A stretch of 64,000 bases of DNA from Dolomedes plantarius. Taxonomy: Eukaryota; Arthropoda; Arachnida; Araneae; Dolomedidae. Under the pieces are notes generated by a model. The model saw nothing but the letters and a program-made list of their open reading frames with translations, did not search any database and was not told the origin of the DNA. The stretch is taken from assembly GCA_907164885.2 (NCBI GenBank), contig OU015496.1, forward strand, positions 135,511,820 through 135,575,819. The letters are read 5' to 3'. The stretch's first letter is position 1. Every line of letters begins with the position of its first letter. This document shows positions 56,751-64,000 of this stretch, piece after piece. Made by a program: the position numbers and the translations under genes.

Positions 56751-56773
56751 TCAGGGGGACGGGGGGGGAAAGT
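56751..56773 (+). other. Polypurine tract of young element
   Basis: AGGGGGACGGGGGGGGAAAG precedes the 3' LTR almost directly. Confidence 0.8.
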
Positions 56774-57392
56774 TGTGAGGCTTAAATATGGGGGGCGATC
56801 ACGCGACCTTAAAATGGGATTTTAGTTATTAAAATATAGGATTTAACAATTAAAAAGTCTGGGAGTTCAAATAAGCGGCGCATGTATTGCAGTGAAAATG
56901 GAATTAATGGGTCGGCTTGATTCAATTTCCGAAGAACCACAGATTCTAAAGGGAAATTCCCCTTTTCATTATATAATCTTGGCGCATCTGTGGTTTGAGT
57001 GTCGAAGAGAAAGGGAATGCTGAGTTTAGCAAAAAAAAAGAACATGTACGATATGACATCACGCATAAGTAATGAGCGTCACTGAGCGTTGGTTTTAATG
57101 TTGAAACAAAGAAAAATCGCCAGAGCCATGGATAGATAGCATCGAGTAAAGATGTGTGCTGAAGGCGCACATATTTTAATGGGGATTGGGAAGCCATATC
57201 TTTTAGTTATGGAGCTGAGAGTCGTAAGATATTTAATAAATATGTTAGTAAATGATAATGGAGTTGTCGTCGCTGCATTTGAGTTTGGATTCTACAATTG
57301 TCTCGCCATCGGACCACGGACTGCAAAATGATTAATAGGATATTTGGAATGATGTGTTAAATAGATCGGGCGTGAAGCATCTAACGTCCGAC

Positions 57393-57393
<1 letters not shown>
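56774..57393 (+). repeat. 3' LTR of young element
   Basis: Nearly identical to 53178-53797; followed by TATATATATATA. Confidence 0.94.
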
Positions 57394-57426
<33 letters not shown>

Positions 57427-57440
57427 GTATGTGTATGGGC
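57394..57440. repeat. (TA)n-(TATG)n microsatellite
   Basis: Short TA tract that grades into TATG repeats; right flank of the young LTR element. Confidence 0.85.
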
Positions 57441-57665
57441 ATGTGGTGGCCCTGTGGTACACCGCTCTGGCTTTCAGTGCTGAGGGTGCTCGGATCGAAT
57501 CCCGATGTAGCGCCACTAAAATCCCTCCGTTTGTGTTGTTCTTTCATAGGGTGTAATTCGGGTCTGCCTATGTGGTGCCCCCATAACAAAATGGCCAGAA
57601 AAACTGCGGTGAATTATAGGCGAATGTCTACACGACAAGTGCCTCCACTAGATAAAATAATAATA
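57441..57665 (+). repeat. tRNA-derived SINE, family A, copy 1
   Basis: GTGGTGGCCCTGTGGTACAC (A-box region) and GCTCGGATCGAATCCCG (B-box) head a body with CTCCGTTTGTGTTGTTCTTT and CTATGTGGTGCCCCCATAAC; a TAATAATAAATA tail ends it. Matches 61415-61653. Confidence 0.82.
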
Positions 57666-58494
57666 AATATAGATCTCACTATTAACAGATAAACAAATGT
57701 TAGTTTGCCAGTCAGCAGGCACGGGGACGGGCTAATCTCGCGAACCGATCATAGCAGGATATCGCTACTGGTACCGATATACGCCAACGGCCGAGACACG
57801 TGCACTGATGCCATCCTCAACTTTAAAAACTTTAAACTTTCTTAATTATTAATTTAAAACCGCCGAACTCAATAGAAGAGGAGAGCAGAAACAGCTGTCA
57901 TTCCGGGTGGGCCATTTCCTTTCCGTTTCGCAAATTTCCACTATTTTCATGCATGCAAAATTCAACTTTTCCGTCCTCCAATCGACAATTTTTTATTTCC
58001 ATGTGTTTTACAACTCTTCATCTTTAAGGACATACACATTTTTATAAATTTAAAAATGTTTTTCACCGCTTTTTCTTCAAAGCAGTTTTTTGAATTTCAC
58101 GAAATCGGCAAATTTGATAGACAAATATTTCGGTTTTCTGCACCTATTAATGTCAATTTTACGATTTACCATCATTTGCTAGATTTTCAGCTTCCAAAAT
58201 ACACCAAATACGTTCATTAAAAAAAAGTTTTCAATCTAAAAGAGCGTACTTTCAAAACTCACTTTTAACTGAATGCCGAGTTCGTAATTTTTCGACTTAT
58301 TATTTTACTCACTAATAATTCCAGCAAGTTCGTGAATTTTTTTTCTAATTAATAAGCAACTGATAGGATTCTTCCACCACCAATTTTGAATTCGTCAGAA
58401 CTGTCTTTCTATTTTTTAAGCACTTTTTCCACTCGAGATTAATATTTACATTCGGCCTTACCGCGCTATACCTCCCATCTTGCGGAACTCTATG
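57666..58494. other. Unassigned stretch
   Basis: No gene or repeat recognised. 57720-57820 is GC-richer. Confidence 0.4.
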
Positions 58495-58497
58495 TTC

Positions 58498-58575
58498 TGT
58501 TGTGGCGCAGTGCTATCGCGCTGACCTGGTAAACCCTACATTGTGGGTTCGGTCCTAGGTGGTGCAGCATTTTCC
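58498..58575 (+). repeat. tRNA-derived SINE head
   Basis: TGTGGCGCAGTGCTATCGCG (A-box-like) and GTGGGTTCGGTCCTAGG (B-box-like) with tRNA-like spacing. The arms do not fold into a full cloverleaf by eye, so a SINE head is more likely than a tRNA gene. Confidence 0.5.
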
Positions 58576-59370
58576 AATTTTCCCTATCTTGGTGTTATTT
58601 GTTTTCCCCCCGCGAAACTCTGCAATCATCTTATTACGAATTGTTTGACCCTGCACAGGGCCTTTTCTTTTCTTTTATTATGCGAACTTTCCATCTTGTT
58701 TGCTGAAGGCCATTTTTTCCTTAACTTTATAATTAATATCAACTTATTTTCTTTAAATTTTTTAATTCTTCATTTTAATCTTAATTTATTTAATCTTAAT
58801 ATATTTATAATTTTTAAATTTATCTTACCCTTCTACTTTTTGAAGGTTTTAAACTTAATTTGTATATTAATGGAACTGGTAACTTTAAATTTAATTTAAC
58901 TTAATAATTTTTTTCTATTGAGCCTATATACATTGATAATAAGCATCTTGCGAAAGGAGTTAAAGTCAATAGACCCAGGAACTCTACTCTTCAAAAGAAA
59001 TTCTGCTCAGTTGCCAAAAGGAAAAATTATTAGTTGAGAACGAGTCATTTAATAACTGAAATCCAGAAATAATTTTAAAGTACCAAAAATAATTTTAGTT
59101 TTAGGAAATGAGAAGTTAAAACCTTTAGAATTTTTTTCTAATTGAATGAATTTCTTTTTTGTCTAAAAAGCAAAATTTGAAAACGGAAATTTGAAAGAAT
59201 TATTTCAAAAGCCAAAAACCGAAATTTGAGAAAGAAAAATTTTAAATTATTATTTCGTTTTTTAAAAATTCTAATATATTTTTAAAAGTAATTAAACGGT
59301 TTTTAATCTTTAAGAAATGAAACTATTTCATTTTAAATCGAAAAAGCAGCACATCGGGTTGCCACTCAGC
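58576..59370. other. Unassigned AT-rich stretch
   Basis: The 118-codon frame 58543-58899 is Phe/Leu/Ile/Asn-rich from T-rich DNA and is not accepted as a gene. Confidence 0.4.
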
Positions 59371-59954
<584 letters not shown>

Positions 59955-60260
59955 ATCTGTATATATAAAAGCCAAATATCAGTCACGAACTGATTTCTGT
60001 ATCCCTAAGTCCTAAGAAGCTGAAATTTTGCATGGTGGTTCCTCTTAGGCTCTATGTTATCACCATGAAATGTTTTCAGATATTTAAACTTTAAAATTAT
60101 TAAAAGGACCTCGAACCGAAAGTATAAAACTCTGACTGACTGATTACTGTATCTCTGGAAACATAAGCCTTGGAAGCTGAAATTTAACATAGTGGCTCCA
60201 CTAAAGCCTTACTTGCGCACTAAGAAACCTTTTTTGAAAAATTCAACTTTTAGGGGGATT
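59955..60260 (+). mobile_element. Possible Helitron-like or related repeat end
   Basis: Starts TCTGTATATATAAAAGCC, then two diverged units of about 115 bp containing ACTGATTWCTGTATCYCT and GAAGCTGAAATTTWRCATRG. This style is familiar from arthropod repeats with Helitron-like 5' TC starts, but no 3' hairpin or CTRR end was found. Confidence 0.3.
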
Positions 60261-60599
60261 ATAAGGGGCTTAAGCCTCCAAAATAAAAAATAAAATAAAT
60301 TCTAAATTTAAAGTCAGATCACTGTCATTAATTTACAAGGTTAAGTCCTCTGAGGAATGATAACACTTTACAGCTAACGTAAATTTCAATTAAATTAACG
60401 AAATTACATAATTGATGGTACTCATGTGTTCCCTAGGGAAGCAAGTGTGTTCAGCTAGAAATTAAATATAAGACTGATATATCTTGCCTTTTTCATTTCT
60501 AACTCGTTATTCAAATTAGCACAAATCATTAATTTAAAAAAATTAATTTAATTAAAATTTTACTTAAAAACTGCTTTGAGTCCCATATTTCATGATAAC
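60261..60599. other. Unassigned AT-rich stretch
   Basis: No gene or repeat recognised. Confidence 0.35.
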
Positions 60600-61770
60600 T
60601 TGAAGGATAGTTTACATAATTCGATATGCATTGTAATTTTTCTTGTATAGGATGGATCTGACTGTAAGTACCACAAATTCTGAGAATAAAACTTACAATA
60701 TAAGTTTGTGTTTAGAAAGATTACCGGACTTTAAACACTTAAAATATCTAAAGTAATAGTCTTTTATTTAATTTTTGCATTTGCATTTATTTTTGTTTTG
60801 CTTTTGTGTTAATTTATTGTTTTCATTGTTAATTTATTGTGTTGATTTATTGTTTAAACGTAGTTTACACAATTTTATATATGTTGTAGTTCTTCCTATA
60901 TAGATCAGATATTTAATTTATTTTTTTTGTGTTAATTTATTGTTTAAATGATAATTTACATAATTCGATATGCATTGTAATTATTCTTGTATAGGATAGA
61001 TATGTCCGTAAGTTCCCCGAATACTGAGAATAAAACTTACAATATAAGTTTATGTTTAGAAAGGTTACCGGATTTTTAACACTTAATTTCAAAAATAATA
61101 GTCTTTTATTTAATTTTTGCTTTTGCATTTCGTTTTTTGTTTTTGTGTTAATTTATTTTTCAGTGTTAATTTTTGTGTTAATTTATTGTTTAAATTATGC
61201 TTTAGACATTTCAATATGTATTATAATTTATCCTGTATAAGTCACTTATCTCCTTTATTGTTTTTGTGCTAATTTATTGCTTTGTCTGTGTTATTTTATT
61301 GTTTAAATGATAATTTACATAATTCGGAATCTATTATCATTCCTGTATAGGTTATATAAGAACGTAAACACCATGATTTTTGAAAATAAAATATACAATA
61401 TATACTTTAAATGTGTGGCTTGTGGCGGTCCTGTGGTACAGCGCGCTGGTTTTCAGTGCTGAGGGGGCTCAGATCGAATCCGGACGTTGAGCCACGAAAA
61501 ATGCCTCCGGTCGTGTCGTCCCTTCATAGGGGGTAATGCTGTCTGCCTATATGGTGCCCCCAAAATAAAATGGGCAGTAAAATTGCTGCGTAGTATAGAC
61601 AAATGTTTTATTACAAGTGCCTCCGCATTGGTAAAAAAAAATAATATATATATATATATACTTTAAATGTCTGTCTAAGCTTAAACACTTTAAATTTCGA
61701 AAATAAGACTTTTATTATTTATTGTTTTTGTATTTATTTATTGTTTTTGTGTTAATTTAATGGGGGGGGG
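60600..61770 (+). repeat. Tandem array, unit about 345 bp, three copies
   Basis: ACATAATTCGATATGCATTG occurs at 60614 and 60958 and as ACATAATTCGGAATC at 61317. Each is followed by CTTGTATAGG, GAGAATAAAACTTACAATAT and AGTCTTTTATT. A weaker half-unit start lies about 250 bp into the first two units. The third unit is split by a SINE. Confidence 0.85.
61415..61653 (+). repeat. tRNA-derived SINE, family A, copy 2, with 17-bp target duplication
   Basis: Matches 57441-57665 (GTCCTGTGGTACAGCGCGCT, CAGATCGAATCC, ATATGGTGCCCCCAAAATAA). It is flanked by ATATATACTTTAAATGT at 61398-61414 and 61654-61670 and ends in an A-rich/TA tail. This shows LINE-type retrotransposition. Confidence 0.9.
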
Positions 61771-62586
61771 GTTCTTGAAAAGGGAATGGCCTCTCTTCAA
61801 TTCGGGGTAATTCATTTAGTATCATTATAACACTGGAAAAGTATACTTTAAATTCCTTTATTTAAACATCATTCGCTTTTATTATATTCTTCCCTGAAAT
61901 GACTTTCCACCTCGACCAGTTTTATTAGAATGGAAATTTAAAGTACTAAACTAGAGCCCCCGCACAATTGAAAACTCTTGCGAAATGTTTCAGTCGCTGT
62001 TTATTCAACCTTAAACCTATATCCATGCTCTGAGCCTGGCGTTAAATTTATCAACTCGAGTGGACAGATCCCCGGTATCAATCAACAAATTTTACAATCA
62101 TCGCGAATTCGTACATTTACTCGGGTAATTCGAGAAGAGGGAAAACCCATATTAGGAGAGATCGTTAAAGCACATATGGATTGTTTGTTTAATCTGTTAT
62201 ACCTCCGAGCTAAAGAAATAAAGGGATAATTATTCCGAAAACTGCAAGCAAATGCGAGAGAGGCGTTTTCTAAATTAAAGCATTTTCGAATTTTTCATTA
62301 CAGTGATTTATTTTACTCGGCAGAAATTCAAACAATTTGCATAATATTGGGCAATAATTGGTATTTGTAGGATAGTTACATATGACTGAGCATGCATAAA
62401 TTTGCAAAGTAATTATCCTAACAGTTATAGGGGCATAATGGTGCCATACTTCGCTGCTTATTGCTACACGAGTAATATTACTGAGCTTCCCGGATTATGA
62501 AAATATTGTTGGATACTTAAATACCATATTTCCCTAGAGGAAACATGTTTAATTTTAACTTTCTCTAGAGCCCAGTTTTACAGTCT
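61771..62586. other. Stretch with one possible exon
   Basis: A plus frame 61978-62229 (83 codons) includes a possible acceptor (GCGAAATGTTTCAG) and reads LNLYPCSEPGVKFINSSGQI and then VIREEGKPILGEIVKAHMDC. Composition is protein-like but no family is recognised. The rest is unassigned. Confidence 0.25.
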
Positions 62587-62599
62587 GTGGATTACGACT

Positions 62600-62982
62600 T
62601 TCGTAGGAGTCGCATCCTACTCTCAGGGGGGTTCATCACAATTATTTACTTTTTGTGCTTGTTTTACGCTATAAAAATGCATTTTATGCATCAATGGCTA
62701 TGGACTACAGAGTACTTTCAGAGGGCTCATCGCAATTATTTACCTTTTCTGCCTTTTTTTACGATATAAAAATGCATTTTATGTAACATTGACATGGATC
62801 GCAAAATATTCCCAGGGAGTTTGTTGAAATCATTTACCTTTTGTGCTTGTTTTACTCTATAAAAATTCATTTTACGCAGTAATGGCTTCAGTTGCAATGT
62901 ACTCTAAGCGGATTCGTCACAATTATTTACTTTTTGTGCTTGTTTTACGCTATAACAATGCATTTTATTAAACAATGGCATG
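62600..62982 (+). repeat. 94-bp tandem repeat, four copies
   Basis: CACAATTATTTACTTTTTGT (or close variants) recurs with attatt-type anchors at 62641, 62735, 62829 and 62922. Each unit has TATAAAAATGCATTTTA, which contains the palindrome AAAATGCATTTT. Confidence 0.9.
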
Positions 62983-63342
62983 GATACTTAACTAAGAAAA
63001 ATGAGGTTCTAGACATAACAGGAATAAATAAATATGAACACAATCGTTACAGGAAATGATTGATCCTAATACCTTAATCGAGATAATGTGAATCCTTGAA
63101 GTTTTTACTGCAGTTGATGTGCTCCAGTATAGCTTGACGTAATATTCTGATGTTGGGTTATTTAGAGGAAAATTACGACAAATCATTAAAACTTACTCAA
63201 CAAAGCTTTTTCTCTCGTTGGTGTTTTTTTTTTATAGTCCAACGTAACTCATTTAAACTTGAGCTTAGGGGCCCATTTTTCCGATTCCCTCATTAGAACG
63301 GGAAATTTTATACCTCTTTTGTAAGAACGGCCATTAAGGTGG
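62983..63342. other. Unassigned stretch
   Basis: No gene or repeat recognised. Confidence 0.35.
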
Positions 63343-63354
63343 TTATATATATAC

Positions 63355-63392
<38 letters not shown>

Positions 63393-63393
63393 A
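63343..63393. repeat. (TA)n-(TG)n microsatellite
   Basis: Compound tract with the same TG-to-TAAGTAATAAA junction as at 40258-40317. Confidence 0.9.
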
Positions 63394-63620
63394 AGTAATA
63401 AATTTTAACAACCTCTAATTGCCTGTAATCCGAGTTCTACGTCTCCATGGTAACCTTTCCGTACATTACAAATACTAACCTACCTAGCCAATTTCTGGCA
63501 ACCCGTTTACAGCTACTTCCACGATGGCCAGATGAGAGCTGGACGTCGCGCTGTAAGGTCATGTTATTGCTGGAATAAAGTTATATATTCTTGAATTCGA
63601 ATCTTATTGTTTTCGGACAC
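63391..63620 (+). repeat. Possible solo LTR
   Basis: About 230 bp from TGTAAGTAATAAA to TTTTCGGACA, with an AATAAA signal at about 63575 placed as in an LTR. It begins like the candidate at 40314, but the bodies differ. No partner LTR is in the window. Confidence 0.35.
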
Positions 63621-63653
63621 GATGCTTATTTCAGGAGATGACCATTGGGGTCA

Positions 63654-63726
<73 letters not shown>
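63654..63726. repeat. (CA)n-(TA)n microsatellite
   Basis: About 36 bp of CA followed by about 36 bp of TA. Confidence 0.95.
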
Positions 63727-63727
<1 letters not shown>

Positions 63728-64000
63728 GAGTATATATTCATTCTTGGTCCCGTAATCTTGGGATATATGCTATCCCAGCCAGTAAGGAAAAGGTCAACGT
63801 CACGTCACGTAACGTAACTTATGAACGTAATTTATTTAAATTTTTATCCAAAGGAATAAAATAGCGCCAAATAAAAACGAATATTAAATTCCTTCCGTCA
63901 GATTCTGGAAAACCATACTGTCAAAAGAAATGGAGAATTTTAAATTGTACTATGATATCTCTTGGGCTTACTTGGAGACATTATGTTTTCATTACATTTC

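Larger units (their letters stand above)
53178..57393 (+). mobile_element. Young non-coding LTR retrotransposon, 4.2 kb
   Basis: Two 620-bp LTRs with TG and CA ends (53178-53797 and 56774-57393) differ at only about three positions that I noticed, so insertion was recent. A long G-rich polypurine tract lies before the right LTR. The 2.98-kb interior has no gag, protease, reverse transcriptase or integrase, so it depends on another element; in plants such elements are called LARDs. Both flanks are (TA)n. Confidence 0.9.

Noticed and set aside
58498..58575. tRNA gene
   Set aside because: A- and B-box-like motifs are present, but acceptor and T arms do not pair; a SINE head fits better.
58543..58899. 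118-codon plus frame
   Set aside because: Rich in Phe, Leu, Ile and Asn from T-rich DNA, and begins inside the SINE head.

Overview
The window is AT-rich eukaryotic DNA, most likely from an arthropod. It has no operons, carries long (TA)n and (CA)n microsatellites, tRNA-derived SINEs, a Bel/Pao retrotransposon, mariner, piggyBac and hAT relatives, a MADF-domain fragment, and a transposon-like protein family I associate with spider and other arthropod assemblies. I could not confirm any intact host gene. The window reads as an intergenic transposon graveyard with several generations of nested insertions. All calls are by eye; no database was searched.

Left part (1-9 kb): a broken transposase-like gene on the minus strand (1-2311) cut by the window edge, then a minus-strand LTR retrotransposon (2804-8841) with 614/630-bp LTRs, primer-binding site, polypurine tract and only a broken gag-like frame, sitting inside a (TA)n tract. 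From 9 to 18 kb there are small DNA transposons with readable ends (a TTAA-flanked MITE at 10246-10664, a foldback element at 11333-12208, a shortened piggyBac at 14300-14891) and a 1.9-kb AT-rich satellite-like array.

Middle (18-41 kb): a LINE 3' fragment, a broken LINE ORF1 with zinc knuckles, a hAT dimerisation fragment, two piggyBac transposase fragments, a MADF fragment beside a possible hAT-type insertion (25347-27660), several tRNA-derived SINEs, tandem arrays, a mariner-type MITE, a Harbinger-type MITE and possible solo LTRs. Two or three short open frames (19297-19689, 31046-31267, 61978-62229) could be host exons but are unproven.

41.9-52.9 kb is a three-level nest. A Bel/Pao element (LTRs 41866-42097 and 52666-52891) is interrupted by a 5-kb DNA transposon with about 337-bp terminal inverted repeats (45291-50248), which itself contains a shortened mariner (48677-49672). 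The 5-kb element encodes a large zinc-finger protein of a family I have seen only as uncharacterised protein; its position inside Pao shows that it moves. This is the most interesting object in the window.

Right part (53-64 kb): a second LTR element, young and without recognisable protein genes (53178-57393, LTRs nearly identical), also inserted in (TA)n; two copies of one tRNA-derived SINE, one with a clean 17-bp target duplication inside a tandem array; a four-copy 94-bp tandem repeat; and microsatellites.
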